A stretch of DNA of 64,000 bases from Rhizobiales bacterium CCH10-E5 (GCA_001556125.1 LSIG01000165.1:52096-116095); one strand, 5' to 3'; positions 1-8,620 are shown, counted from the first letter of the stretch. Translations and numbers: made by a program. Notes: generated from the letters alone by a model not told the origin.

Positions 1-1071
1 GAGATGGGACATCACCGCCGCCAGACGGTCATGGCTGCCGTGGTGGACATGGTCGGCCTTGGTGGCGGCGAAGAGCACTCGCTCGATGCGCGGCGCGAAC
101 AGGCTCGACAGCCAGGAATTGCGCCCGACCTGGAAGGCGGCGAGCGCCTGGCCGAGCGCGGTTTCGAGATCGGCCAGCGCGGGCGCACCGGCATCGAGTG
201 CGGCGAGCACATCGACGAGCACGATCTGGCGGTCGAGCCTGGCGAAATGATCGCGGAAGAACGGCGCCACCACGACGCGCTTATAGGCCTCGAAGCGCTC
301 CGCCATCAGTCCAGCGAGCGTGCCGGGTTGAGGCTCCGTGTCGGCGCCGAGATCGAGCGGCGCGAAGGTCAGGGCCGGCGAGCCCTCGAGGTCGCCCGGC
401 ATCAGGAAACGCCCCGGCGGCGTCACCGCCACGGCCTCGGGGTCCGCTCGCAGCCGCGCCAGATAGGCCTTGAACAGGTCGCTCGCGGCCTCCGCCGCCA
501 TCTCGTCGGGCGGACCGGCCGGATCGCGCTGCGGCAGGTCCGCAAGCCAGGCCGCCGCCGCGTCGCGGCGATGCGCCTTGCGGGCGTCGCCCACCGCCTG
601 GCGCGACCAGCTCTTGTAGTCCTGACCGATCAAAGCGAGGTCGAGCAGCCACTCGCCGGGATAGTCGACGATGTCGAGCGTCAGCGTCGCCGGCCCCTTG
701 AACCAGCCGGCGGCGCGCTCGTAGTCGATCTCGACGCGCAGCTCCGAGATCCGCCGCGTCGACTCGGGCCATCGCCGCTCCGGCCCCGTGAGCGCGGCCC
801 GGTGCGCCTCATAGGGAAAGCGCGGAATGTCCGGGTCGGGCTGCGGCACGAGGCGAACGCGGGCGATCCGCCCCTCGCTCGCCGCCTTCAGCACCGGCAG
901 GGCCGCGCCCTCGATCAGGTTCTGGATCAGCGCCGTGGTGAAGACGGTCTTGCCCGAGCGCGACAGGCCCGTCACGCCGAGCCGCAGCCGCGGCTTCGCC
1001 ATGCCGAGAAGGGAATCGCCGAAGGCCAGCGCCGCGTTGCGCGCCTCGTCGAGATAGGAGCGCTCGCTCAC
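1..1071 (-). CDS. ycjX: YcjX/DUF463-family P-loop NTPase (3' part off the window)
   Basis: Cytoplasmic P-loop protein of the YcjX (DUF463) family, a stress-linked GTPase-like family whose substrate is not settled. The first 357 residues are visible and the frame runs open through the left edge; family members are about 460-490 residues, so roughly a quarter is missing. A Walker A motif GLSRSGKT lies at residues 35-42 and a G3-like segment DIVDYPGEW at about 133-141. The GTG start at 1071 is chosen because MSERSYLDEA opens the conserved N-terminus; it sits 13 bp after the sixA stop, so the two genes are probably co-transcribed with tetR. A DUF697 (YcjF) partner often follows in this family and would lie off the window. 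The family call is firm, the function is not. Confidence 0.88.
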   Translation of the reverse strand, partial: MSERSYLDEARNAALAFGDSLLGMAKPRLRLGVTGLSRSGKTVFTTALIQNLIEGAALPVLKAASEGRIARVRLVPQPDPDIPRFPYEAHRAALTGPERRWPESTRRISELRVEIDYERAAGWFKGPATLTLDIVDYPGEWLLDLALIGQDYKSWSRQAVGDARKAHRRDAAAAWLADLPQRDPAGPPDEMAAEAASDLFKAYLARLRADPEAVAVTPPGRFLMPGDLEGSPALTFAPLDLGADTEPQPGTLAGLMAERFEAYKRVVVAPFFRDHFARLDRQIVLVDVLAALDAGAPALADLETALGQALAAFQVGRNSWLSSLFAPRIERVLFAATKADHVHHGSHDRLAAVMSHL

Positions 1072-1084
1072 GGTGCGGACAGGC

Positions 1085-1621
1085 TCACTCGTCGGGACCT
1101 TCGCCGAGCGAGGCCGGCGTCACGAAGCGGTCGAGCCGCCCGCCGCGCGCGGCGACGTCGCGCCAGTCCTCCACGGCGAAATCGAGCACGGCGAGCCCGC
1201 AGGTCGGGTATTTCTGGCTCATGCGCGAAGCCGCATAGCGGTCGCCATGGCCGGTCAGCAGCGCCGCAAGCTCCTCGAAACCGGGGTTGTGGCCGATCAT
1301 CAGCAGGGTGCGCACCACCGGCTCGGTTTCCTGCACCACCTCCAGCAGGCGCTGGGTCTTGGCCTCGTAGATGCGCGGCTCGTGCTGCACCGCCGGCTTC
1401 TCCGGCAGCATCGGCGCGACGAGCTGCCAGGTCTCCTGCGTCCGGCGCGCCGGCGAGACCAGCACGAGGTCCGGCAAGAGCAGCTCTTCGGCGAGATAGC
1501 GCCCCATCACGGGCGCGGCCTCACGCCCCCGCGTGGCGAGCGGCCGCTCGCGATCGGCCACGCCTTCGGGCCAGTTCGACTTCGCATGGCGGAGGAGCAT
1601 CAGGCGGCGCATAGCGGGCAT
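1085..1621 (-). CDS. sixA: SixA-like phosphohistidine phosphatase
   Basis: Histidine-phosphatase superfamily protein of 178 residues, resembling SixA, which removes phosphate from His in phosphorelay or PTS-type proteins. The catalytic RHA motif is at residues 11-13 (MLLRHAKSNWPEG), the second conserved segment is SPARRTQETW, and the distal catalytic His lies in MIGHNPGFEEL. The start ATG (1621) directly abuts the tetR stop codon (TAG then ATG); a second in-frame ATG three codons later would also give a complete protein. The order tetR, sixA, ycjX on one strand with gaps of 0 and 13 bp indicates an operon. The substrate in this organism cannot be read from sequence. Confidence 0.88.
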   Translation of the reverse strand: MPAMRRLMLLRHAKSNWPEGVADRERPLATRGREAAPVMGRYLAEELLLPDLVLVSPARRTQETWQLVAPMLPEKPAVQHEPRIYEAKTQRLLEVVQETEPVVRTLLMIGHNPGFEELAALLTGHGDRYAASRMSQKYPTCGLAVLDFAVEDWRDVAARGGRLDRFVTPASLGEGPDE

Positions 1622-2317
1622 CTAACCATCATACCGGCGTTTTGCGAGGGCCGGATCCGGCGCCACCGCCGCCACCAGCAACTGCATCAGGCGCCCCGAG
1701 AACAGGTCGAGCAGCGTCCCGGTTCCCGCCTCCCCGACGAGAAAGTCGAACTGGCCGTCGATCAGCAGCATCGTGAAGCCGTGGGTGAGCGACCAGACCA
1801 GCAGGATCTCGGCGAAGTCCGGCGCCGCCGCCGTGCCCTCGGGCCGAGGATCAGGCGGTGGGGCGGCCGGCCCGGCGCGATGGGCGCGCGTCTCGGCCAC
1901 GAGGATGCCGAAGGCCCGCGTTCCCGCACGCTGCATCTCGGGATCGGACGTGTCCAGCTCGCGGCGGCCGAAGACCACGCGGAACCGGCCTGGCCGTGCC
2001 AGCGCGGTCTCCAGATAGGCCTGGCAGATCGCCGCGAGCCGGCAGCCGCCGGTCGCGCTCGCCTGCGCCGCGGCGGCCTCCATCGCATCCGAGATGTCGT
2101 CGAAGCCGAGCGTCGCGACCGCTGTCAGGAGCCCGGCGAGATTGCCGAAATGATGCGCCGGCGCCGCCGCCGAGACCCCCGCCCGTCGGGCGCATTCGCG
2201 CAAGGTGAAGCCGCCGACGCCACGCTCGGCCAAGACCGCCTCGGCCGCGTCGAGCATCGCCTGGCGCAGATCGCCATGGTGATAGCCATCCCGCCCCGCC
2301 ACGCGCTTCTCCGCCAT
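1622..2317 (-). CDS. TetR/AcrR-family transcriptional regulator
   Basis: DNA-binding repressor of 231 residues. The N-terminal TetR helix-turn-helix spans about residues 15-60, with FTLRECARRAGVS followed by the HHFGNLAGLL recognition region; the C-terminal half is a helical ligand-binding domain of the WHG/TetR_C_13 type. The ATG at 2317 is preceded by a GGGAGGC ribosome-binding site. It heads the sixA-ycjX operon and is divergent from the ABA4-like gene at 2418. A perfect 7-bp inverted repeat in the shared promoter region (2348-2366) is a plausible operator, so it may repress itself, the divergent gene, or both. The ligand is unknown. Confidence 0.9.
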   Translation of the reverse strand: MAEKRVAGRDGYHHGDLRQAMLDAAEAVLAERGVGGFTLRECARRAGVSAAAPAHHFGNLAGLLTAVATLGFDDISDAMEAAAAQASATGGCRLAAICQAYLETALARPGRFRVVFGRRELDTSDPEMQRAGTRAFGILVAETRAHRAGPAAPPPDPRPEGTAAAPDFAEILLVWSLTHGFTMLLIDGQFDFLVGEAGTGTLLDLFSGRLMQLLVAAVAPDPALAKRRYDG

Positions 2318-2347
2318 GCCGCCGGCCTCCCTCGGCCGCAGCCGCTC

Positions 2348-2366
2348 ATCTTGACAGCATCAAGAT
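2348..2366. promoter_or_regulatory. Candidate TetR operator in divergent promoter region
   Basis: Perfect inverted repeat ATCTTGA-CAGCA-TCAAGAT between the divergent tetR (start 2317) and ABA4-like (start 2418) genes. The plus-strand TTGACA inside it could be a -35 box. A second palindrome, CTGTACAG, lies at 2397-2404. Spacing and symmetry fit a TetR dimer site; binding is inferred. Confidence 0.5.
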
Positions 2367-2417
2367 AACGCCTTACGCCAAAGAGACAACTTAACACTGT
2401 ACAGATCCGAGATCGCG

Positions 2418-3683
2418 ATGGGCCCGCTCGACTTCGACGCCGCCTTCTCCGCCGCCGGCGCGCTGGCGATGGCAGGCTGGGCGAGCATGATCCTGCTGCC
2501 GCGCTGGCGGGGCCTCTCGCAGCGCCTCGCGGGCCTCGTCATCCCGGCGATCCTCTCCCTCGGCTACGTCGTTCTCGTCGCGGTGCATTGGCACGGGGCG
2601 AGCGGCGGCTTTGGCTCGCTCGACCAGGTCGCCGCGCTCTTCGGCTCCCGCCCCCTGCTGCTGGCCGGCTGGGTCCACTACCTCGCCTTCGACCTCCTGG
2701 TCGGAAGCTGGATCCTGCGGCGCTCGCAGGCTGAAGCCGTGCCGCACGGCCTCGTCGTGCCGGTGCTGCTGCTGACCTTTCTCTTCGGCCCGCTCGGCTA
2801 CCTCGCCTACGTCTGGCTGGAGGCGAGCATCCGCGCCGCGCGGGAGGACCGGATCGCGCGGTTGCAGGCGCGTTTGCCGGCCTGGCTGCGGGCGCTGGAG
2901 ATCGAGCCGCGCCTGATGGCTGCGGCCTTGGCAATGCTGGCGCTCGCCATCCCCACGACGCTCGCCGCGCTGATCGACCCGCGCCTGTTTCAGGGCGTCG
3001 ATGCCTGGATCAAGCCGCTCAAGTTCGAGATTTCGATCGCGCTTTATCTGGCGACGCTCGCCCTGTTCGTCCCGCTGACGAGCGAGCGCTTTCGCGCCGG
3101 GCTCGCCGGGCGCTACCTGATCTGGCCAGTGATCGTGCCGCTGTTTCTCGAGGTCTTCTATATCGGCTGGCGCGCCTCGCGCCTCGAAGCCTCGCACTAC
3201 AATGCCGACGACGCCCTCGGCGCGGCGCTTTACACGGCGATGGGGATCGCGGCCGTGATGTTCACGCTGGCGCCGGCGGTGCTGGCCTGGGGGCTGGCGC
3301 GGCACGACGCGGCCGCGCTGCCCGCGCCCTTGCGGCTCTCGCTGATCGGCGGCCTCGGCCTGACCACCCTGCTCGGGCTCGTCAGCGGCTTCGCGCTCGG
3401 CGGCAGCCCGACCGGCCATTACGTCGGGACCGTGCCGCCCGCCCATGCCACCCTGCCCCTGCTGGGCTGGTCGCTGGAGATCGGGGACCTGCGCGTGCCG
3501 CACTTCCTCGGCCTGCACGCGCTGCAGATCGTCCCGCTCTTCGGGCTCTTGGTCTGGACGGCGACGCGACACGCGAGAAGGGGCATCGCCGCCGTCGCGC
3601 TCTTCGCGACGGCCTATGCGGGGATCACGCTGATGGCGCTGGCGGCGGCCCTGCGCGGTCGGCCGCTGCTGGGCTGGACCTGA
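2418..3683 (+). CDS. Polytopic membrane protein with N-terminal ABA4-like (DUF4281) domain
   Basis: Integral membrane protein of 421 residues. The first ~145 residues resemble the ABA4-like family (DUF4281; named after the plant neoxanthin-synthesis protein), with the conserved HYLAFDLLVGSWILRR segment and a following GPLGYLAY segment. After a charged cytoplasmic loop (AREDRIARLQARLP) about six further hydrophobic helices follow, with aromatic-rich loops (FYIGWRASRLEASHYN). Bacterial ABA4-like proteins are commonly about 150 residues, so the long C-terminal membrane part is an addition. Divergent from tetR and probably controlled by it. The enzymatic role is unknown; a carotenoid or lipid link is only suggested by the name of the family. 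Confidence 0.72.
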   Translation: MGPLDFDAAFSAAGALAMAGWASMILLPRWRGLSQRLAGLVIPAILSLGYVVLVAVHWHGASGGFGSLDQVAALFGSRPLLLAGWVHYLAFDLLVGSWILRRSQAEAVPHGLVVPVLLLTFLFGPLGYLAYVWLEASIRAAREDRIARLQARLPAWLRALEIEPRLMAAALAMLALAIPTTLAALIDPRLFQGVDAWIKPLKFEISIALYLATLALFVPLTSERFRAGLAGRYLIWPVIVPLFLEVFYIGWRASRLEASHYNADDALGAALYTAMGIAAVMFTLAPAVLAWGLARHDAAALPAPLRLSLIGGLGLTTLLGLVSGFALGGSPTGHYVGTVPPAHATLPLLGWSLEIGDLRVPHFLGLHALQIVPLFGLLVWTATRHARRGIAAVALFATAYAGITLMALAAALRGRPLLGWT

Positions 3684-3696
3684 AACTGGCGCGCGC

Positions 3697-4605
3697 TCAA
3701 TCGAGCTTCAGGCTGCCGCGCAGGCCCCGGCTGTCGAGGCCGCGGCTCTCCAGCATGAGCGAAGCGAGCCGCGCATCCGGCCGGGCCGCCGGCGCTGCAA
3801 CCGACGCCGTCTTGCGGGTCAGCCCGAGATCCATCGGGCGACCGGGCGGCAGCGGGGCGGTGACGAGGACATTCGCCGCCAGCGCGACCGGCGCGACGGT
3901 GGCCGGCGCCTGGGGCGCGAAGGCGAGCGGCGCGCTGGCGAAGGAGGTCGGCACGGCGGAGGCACTCGTCGCGATCGGCGTCGAGGCAGAGGCGAGCTGG
4001 TAGCCCGTCTCCTCGATGCGGCGACGCTCCGGACGCTCGCCCTTCACATAGAAGGCGTTGCCGCCGGCGACGGTGACGTAATGCATGTTCGGATAGGAGA
4101 AGCGCAGCCCCGCCATATGAAAGTGCTTGGCGTTGCCGACGGCCTCGTTGCGCTTGCCGGCCAGGATATCCTCGGCGACGGCCGCGACCTTCGGCAGGTC
4201 GCGCGGCGACATCGACCGCGTGAGCACGCCCGGCGCGAATTGCCGCGGTGCGCCGACGACGCTGCAGATCGTCTCGGGCTTGTTGGCCGCTTCGACCCGG
4301 TTCAGCACCACAGTCCCGACACCGAGAAGCCCGGCCTCGCTGGAGCGGTTCGATTCGAAATACATCGCGCGGACGAGACATTCCTTCTCACGCGGATCGG
4401 CCTTGGCCAGTTCGATCGCCTGCTTGCGCTTCTCGTGAGGCTTGGCGGCGGTCGGGGTCGGCTTCGTCGCGGCAGTCTCGACCGGCGACAGGCTGCACGC
4501 GCCGAGCGCCGGAGCCGCCAGTCCGATCAGCAGCGGGATCGCCTTGCGGCGGTGGCGGAGAAAGCCCGCGGAACGGACGGCTTCGGCAGCAGTTTTGGCG
4601 CGCAT
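3697..4605 (-). CDS. SleB-type cell wall hydrolase, predicted lipoprotein
   Basis: Predicted envelope peptidoglycan hydrolase of 302 residues of the cell-wall hydrolase SleB (Hydrolase_2) family. A basic N-terminus is followed by a hydrophobic segment and a lipobox-like LGAC with Cys37, suggesting a lipoprotein. The catalytic domain runs from about 70 to 195; the likely catalytic Glu84 is in AMYFESNRS, followed by the family segments GVGTVVLNRV and the HFHMAGLRFSYP region. The C-terminal ~100 residues are Ala/Pro/Val-rich and low in complexity. A TTAA-N7-TTAA box 80 bp upstream (4685-4699) suggests cell-cycle control by CtrA. The 3' end is only 13 bp from the convergent ABA4-like gene. Confidence 0.85.
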   Translation of the reverse strand: MRAKTAAEAVRSAGFLRHRRKAIPLLIGLAAPALGACSLSPVETAATKPTPTAAKPHEKRKQAIELAKADPREKECLVRAMYFESNRSSEAGLLGVGTVVLNRVEAANKPETICSVVGAPRQFAPGVLTRSMSPRDLPKVAAVAEDILAGKRNEAVGNAKHFHMAGLRFSYPNMHYVTVAGGNAFYVKGERPERRRIEETGYQLASASTPIATSASAVPTSFASAPLAFAPQAPATVAPVALAANVLVTAPLPPGRPMDLGLTRKTASVAAPAARPDARLASLMLESRGLDSRGLRGSLKLD

Positions 4606-4684
4606 CGAGCGGCGGCCTCCTGATTTCGGGCGGCGGCCACCGCAAGCGGCGGCCCCTCGTCACCGGCAAGGAACGCCGCTCTCC

Positions 4685-4699
4685 TTAACAGAAAGTTAA
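4685..4699. promoter_or_regulatory. CtrA-type box (TTAA-N7-TTAA)
   Basis: TTAACAGAAAGTTAA matches the full alphaproteobacterial CtrA consensus (TTAA, seven bases, TTAA). It lies 80 bp upstream of the SleB-type hydrolase start and 55 bp past the MoxR stop. In a GC-rich genome two TTAA half-sites at this spacing are unlikely by chance. CtrA control of wall-remodelling genes is known in the class; binding here is inferred. Confidence 0.55.
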
Positions 4700-4753
4700 T
4701 GGGCGGCGAAAGAGGGATTGGCGTCGTCGCGCCAATGCCCCCTGAAAGGCCCC

Positions 4754-5599
4754 TCAGCGCCCCTCGCGCCGGGTCATGAAGGCCAATTTCTCGAACAGTG
4801 AGACGTCCTGCTCGTTCTTCAGCAGCGCGCCGTGCAGCGGCGGGATCAGCTTTCGGGGATCGCGCTCGCGCAGCATCTCCGGCGTCATCTCCTCGGCGAC
4901 GAGCAGCTTCAGCCAGTCGAGCAGCTCCGAGGTCGAGGGCTTCTTCTTCAGGCCGGGCAACTCGCGCACCTCGAAGAAGAGCTTCAGCGCCTCCTCCATC
5001 AGCCGCTTCTTGATGCCGGGGAAATGCACCTCGACGATCGCCTGCATCGTCTGCGCGTCGGGGAAGCGGATGTAGTGGAAGAAGCAGCGGCGCAGGAAGG
5101 CGTCGGGCAGCTCCTTCTCGTTGTTGGAGGTGATGATGATCACCGGCCGCTGGGCCGCGCGCACCGTCTCGCCGGTCTCGTAGACATGGAACTCCATGCG
5201 GTCGAGCTCGAGCAGAAGGTCGTTGGGAAACTCGATATCGGCCTTGTCGATCTCGTCGATCAGCAGCACCGGCCGCACCGGCGCGACGAAGGCCTCCCAG
5301 AGCTTGCCGCGGCGGATGTAGTTGGCGATGTCCGAGACGCGGGGGTCGCCGAGCTGGCTGTCGCGCAGGCGGCTGACGGCATCGTATTCGTAGAGGCCCT
5401 GCTGCGCCTTGGTCGTCGACTTGACGTGCCAGGTGATCAGCGGCGCGCCGAGCGCGGCCGCGATCTCCTCGGCGAGCACGGTCTTGCCGGTGCCGGGCTC
5501 GCCTTTCACTAGGAGCGGGCGCTGCAGCCGGATCGCGGCATTGACGGCGACCGTCAGGTCTTCAGTGGCGACATAGTTCTCGGTGCCGGTGAAACGCAT
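4754..5599 (-). CDS. MoxR-family AAA+ ATPase (CoxD-like)
   Basis: Cytoplasmic AAA+ ATPase of 281 residues, MoxR/CoxD type; such proteins are thought to act as chaperones in assembling metal-containing or multi-subunit complexes. Walker A GEPGTGKT is at residues 33-40, Walker B is VLLIDEIDKAD, sensor 1 is in IITSNNEKELPDAFLRRC, and the C-terminal lid contains TSELLDWLKLL. The start at 5599 (MRFTGTENYVATED) is chosen over longer in-frame starts because it is the conserved family N-terminus and an AGGCCCCTCC-type pyrimidine-rich complement gives a GGAGGGGCC ribosome-binding region upstream. The VWA-domain partner (CoxE-like) usually found next to MoxR is not adjacent. Confidence 0.9.
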   Translation of the reverse strand: MRFTGTENYVATEDLTVAVNAAIRLQRPLLVKGEPGTGKTVLAEEIAAALGAPLITWHVKSTTKAQQGLYEYDAVSRLRDSQLGDPRVSDIANYIRRGKLWEAFVAPVRPVLLIDEIDKADIEFPNDLLLELDRMEFHVYETGETVRAAQRPVIIITSNNEKELPDAFLRRCFFHYIRFPDAQTMQAIVEVHFPGIKKRLMEEALKLFFEVRELPGLKKKPSTSELLDWLKLLVAEEMTPEMLRERDPRKLIPPLHGALLKNEQDVSLFEKLAFMTRREGR

Positions 5600-5811
5600 G
5601 GAGGGGCCTTCTGAGAGCGAGCGCCGGACGCTACCCCGGATGTGCCCGGCGGGAAACCGCCTCGCGACGGGCCCGCGCAAGGCCAAGCGGCTAAGCCCCG
5701 ATGGCGACAAGCAGAATTCGCCCTTGCGCCGTGCCGCGCCGGTTGTGTCGGCGCGGCCGAAACCGCACAGTCGAAACACTCTCCTCCTCCTTCCGAATCG
5801 CAAGGCACCTC

Positions 5812-7602
5812 TTGGCCGCCACCGTCGACCCTTCCGTCTACAAGGACGCTGCCGTGGTGCTCGCGACGGCGGGCGTGATCGTGCCCTTCGCCAAGAGCTT
5901 CAAGATCAATTCGGTCGTCGCCTTCATGGCCTGCGGCGCGCTGCTCGGGCCCTTCGGCCTCGGCGGGCTCGTCTCCTCGATTCCGCTGCTCAGCACGATC
6001 ACTGTTTCGAGCCCCGAGGCACTGGCCGGCCCGGCCGAACTCGGCGTCGCCTTCCTGTTGTTCGTGATCGGGCTGGAGCTCTCCTTCGAGCGCCTCAAGA
6101 CCATGCGCCGCCTCGTCTTCGGGCTCGGCCTCGGGCAGATCGTCCTGTCGGCGGCCGCGATCGGGGGCGTTGCCTATGCGCTCGGCCAGCCGGCCACGGC
6201 AGCGCTGATCATCGGCTTCGGCCTCGCCTTGTCATCGACGGCGATGGTGGTCGAACTCCTCTCGGCAAAGAGACGGATGACCTCTTCGGCCGGTCGCGCC
6301 AGCTTCGCGGTGCTGATCAGCCAGGACATCGCGGTCGTGCCGCTGCTCTTCCTCGTCAGCGTGCTCGGCGCGCAGGGCGGCGGCGGCTCTCTGCTGGCGG
6401 GCCTCGTCCAGGCCCTGCTCCAGGCCTTCGCCGCGATCGCCGTGATCGTGCTTGTCGGCGGGCGGGCGCTGCGGCCCCTCTTCCGCCTGGTCGCCTCGAC
6501 CGACTCCTCCGAGAGCTTCATGGCGGCGACGCTGCTGATCGCGCTCGGCACCGGGATGATCGCCGCCGCAGCCGGACTCTCCATGGGGCTGGGTGCCTTC
6601 ATCGCCGGTCTGCTACTCGCCGAGACCGAATATCGCCGCGCCATCGAGGTGACGATCGAGCCGTTCAAGTCGCTGCTGATCGGCGTCTTCTTCCTCACCG
6701 TCGGCATGGGCGTGAACCCGGCCGAGATCGCGGCCCACCCCTATGCCATCCTCGGCATCGCGGTCGGCCTCTTCGCCGCCAAGTCCCTGCTGGTCTACGC
6801 CCTCGCCCGCCTGTTGAAACTGTCGAAGGCGACCGCGCTGGAAACCGCGATCATGCTGGGCCCAGGCGGCGAATTCGCCTTCGTGCTGCTCAGCGGCGCC
6901 GTCGCGGCGAAGCTGCTGGAGCAGGCGCCGGCGAGCCTGGTTCTTGCCAGCGTCTCGCTGACGATGATCGCGCTGCCGCTGCTCGCCCGTCTCGCCCGCA
7001 GCCTGGCGCGGACGCTGGCCGTGCCGGTGGCCCTGCCGGAGGAGGCGCAGATCCTGCCGCCCGACGACCACACCGCGCGCGCCATCGTCGTCGGCGGCGG
7101 CCGTGTCGGCCAGCTCGTCGGCAGCATGCTGGAGGAGCATCGGCAGCCTTACATCGTGATCGACGCCGACCCGATGCTGATCGCCGCCCAGCGCCGCGCC
7201 GGCCGTCCGGCCTTCTATGGCGACGCGACGCGGCCCGATTTCCTGCGCCTCTGCGGCGTCATGGAAGCGACGACCCTGATCGTCACCATCGACAATCCCC
7301 GTGCGGTCGACGCGATCGTGACCGCTGCGCGTGACTTGCGGCCCGATCTCGTCATCGTCGCCCGCGCGCGCGATGCCGACCATGCCCGCCATCTCTACAA
7401 GATCGGCGTCAACGACGCGGTTCCGGAGACGATCGAGGCCAGCCTGCAGCTCTCGGAGGCCGCTCTCGTCGGCCTCGGCGTGCCGATGGGCTTCGTGATC
7501 GCCTCGATTCACGAGCGGCGGGACGGATTCCGCGCGCTGCTCAAGCCGTCAGACGGTGCCGCTCCCGCCCTTCCGCGCCACACAGGCTCGCGAAGGCTGT
7601 AG
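5812..7602 (+). CDS. CPA2-family monovalent cation:proton antiporter with RCK domain (Kef-like)
   Basis: Inner-membrane cation:proton antiporter of the Kef/CPA2 class, about 596 residues. An Na+/H+-exchanger domain of some 12 helices (motifs GPFGLGG, FLLFVIGLELSF, FAVLISQDIAVVPLLF, GPGGEFAFVLLS) is followed by a TrkA-N/RCK nucleotide-binding domain with VVGGGRVGQLVG about 420 residues in, then the IDADPMLI strand. The TTG at 5812 is preferred: it has an AAGGCACC ribosome-binding site and removes an Arg-rich tail; an ATG at 5701 would add 37 residues without a visible Shine-Dalgarno. The 3' end overlaps the convergent glycosyltransferase gene by 62 bp. It may be a K+ efflux or Na+/H+ system; the ion cannot be assigned. 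Confidence 0.85.
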   Translation: MAATVDPSVYKDAAVVLATAGVIVPFAKSFKINSVVAFMACGALLGPFGLGGLVSSIPLLSTITVSSPEALAGPAELGVAFLLFVIGLELSFERLKTMRRLVFGLGLGQIVLSAAAIGGVAYALGQPATAALIIGFGLALSSTAMVVELLSAKRRMTSSAGRASFAVLISQDIAVVPLLFLVSVLGAQGGGGSLLAGLVQALLQAFAAIAVIVLVGGRALRPLFRLVASTDSSESFMAATLLIALGTGMIAAAAGLSMGLGAFIAGLLLAETEYRRAIEVTIEPFKSLLIGVFFLTVGMGVNPAEIAAHPYAILGIAVGLFAAKSLLVYALARLLKLSKATALETAIMLGPGGEFAFVLLSGAVAAKLLEQAPASLVLASVSLTMIALPLLARLARSLARTLAVPVALPEEAQILPPDDHTARAIVVGGGRVGQLVGSMLEEHRQPYIVIDADPMLIAAQRRAGRPAFYGDATRPDFLRLCGVMEATTLIVTIDNPRAVDAIVTAARDLRPDLVIVARARDADHARHLYKIGVNDAVPETIEASLQLSEAALVGLGVPMGFVIASIHERRDGFRALLKPSDGAAPALPRHTGSRRL

Positions 7603-8620
7603 TGTCAAGCGCCGCCTGGGGCCGCGCCACCCGCCGGATATGCCCGTAGAACTGGGACGCGCTGGCCTGCCAGCAGTGGCGCCCGGCGAGTTCCAGACAG
7701 ATCTCGCGCGGAATCCGCAGCGCCTGCAGCGCGGCCGAACGCAGATCCTCGTCCAGCACCGCCGCGCCGCTGCCGGCGAAGACGTCGCGCGGGCCCTGCA
7801 CCGGGAAGGCCGCGACCGGAAGCCCGCTCGCCGCCGCCTCCAGCAGGACGATGCCGAAGGTGTCGGTCAGGCTCGGGAAGACGAAGACGTCGGAGGAGGC
7901 GTAGATCGCGGCCAGGTCCTCGCCCTCGCGGGTCCCGAGGAAGACGGCGTCCGGATAGGCGCGCTGCAGATCGGCCCGCGCCGGCCCGTCACCGACCACG
8001 ACCTTGCTGCCCGGCAGCCGCAGCGACAGGAAGGCGTCGAGATTCTTCTCGACCGCGACCCGGCCGACGCTCAGGAAGATCGGCCGCGGCAGATCGAGCA
8101 CGCTCTGCAGCCGCGGATGGAACAGCGCCAGATCGACGCCACGCCCCCAGCGCACGATGTTGCCGAAGCCGTGCTGGCGCAGTTCCGTCTCGACGGTCGC
8201 GGTCGAGACCATCACCGCCGCGGCCGGACCATGGAAGCGGCGCAGGAAGCCGTAACTCCAGCTTTCGGGAATCGGCCAGCGCGCCGCGACATATTGCGGG
8301 AAGCGGGTGTGGTAGCTCGTCGTGAAGACGCGCTTCTGCGCGAGGCAGACGGCGCGAGCGAGCCAGCCGATCGGCCCTTCGGTGGCGATATGGACATGAT
8401 CCGGCGCGAAATCGGCGATGCGCTCGGCGATGGCGCGCTGCGTCGCCAGCGCGATGCGGATGTCGGGGTAGCTCGGCAGGCTGATCTGACGGAAGCCTTC
8501 CGGCGTCAGCATCTTCGGGGTGACGCCGAAATCCGGACCCGCCTCCGCCATGCGCTCCAGCGAGCGCACGACGCCGTTGATCTGCGGACGCCAGGCATCC
8601 GTCGCGACCAGAACCCGCAT
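7541..8620 (-). CDS. Family 4 glycosyltransferase
   Basis: Cytoplasmic GT-B glycosyltransferase of 359 residues (GT4), resembling the alpha-mannosyl- or sulfoquinovosyl-type enzymes that decorate membrane lipids. The N-terminal Rossmann domain begins MRVLVATDAWRPQINGVVRSL (acceptor loop). The C-terminal donor domain shows FLSVGRVAVEKNLDAFL, VVGDGPARADL and the E-x7-E-type motif SLTDTFGIVLLEAAASGLPV. It is translationally coupled to the upstream phosphoesterase: the stop TGA and the start ATG share the A at 8620. The convergent overlap with the antiporter covers its last ~20 codons. The pairing with an LpxH-like enzyme suggests a lipid substrate; the sugar is unknown. Confidence 0.87.
   Translation of the reverse strand: MRVLVATDAWRPQINGVVRSLERMAEAGPDFGVTPKMLTPEGFRQISLPSYPDIRIALATQRAIAERIADFAPDHVHIATEGPIGWLARAVCLAQKRVFTTSYHTRFPQYVAARWPIPESWSYGFLRRFHGPAAAVMVSTATVETELRQHGFGNIVRWGRGVDLALFHPRLQSVLDLPRPIFLSVGRVAVEKNLDAFLSLRLPGSKVVVGDGPARADLQRAYPDAVFLGTREGEDLAAIYASSDVFVFPSLTDTFGIVLLEAAASGLPVAAFPVQGPRDVFAGSGAAVLDEDLRSAALQALRIPREICLELAGRHCWQASASQFYGHIRRVARPQAALDTTAFASLCGAEGRERHRLTA

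Noticed and set aside
4..1614. A 536-residue open frame on the plus strand across the left end
   Set aside because: It lies antisense to ycjX and sixA, which have clear catalytic motifs. It is Arg/His-rich with no domain and reflects GC-rich codon bias.
5701..5811. Upstream ATG (5701) as the antiporter start
   Set aside because: It adds an Arg-rich, non-conserved 37-residue tail and has no ribosome-binding site, unlike the TTG at 5812.
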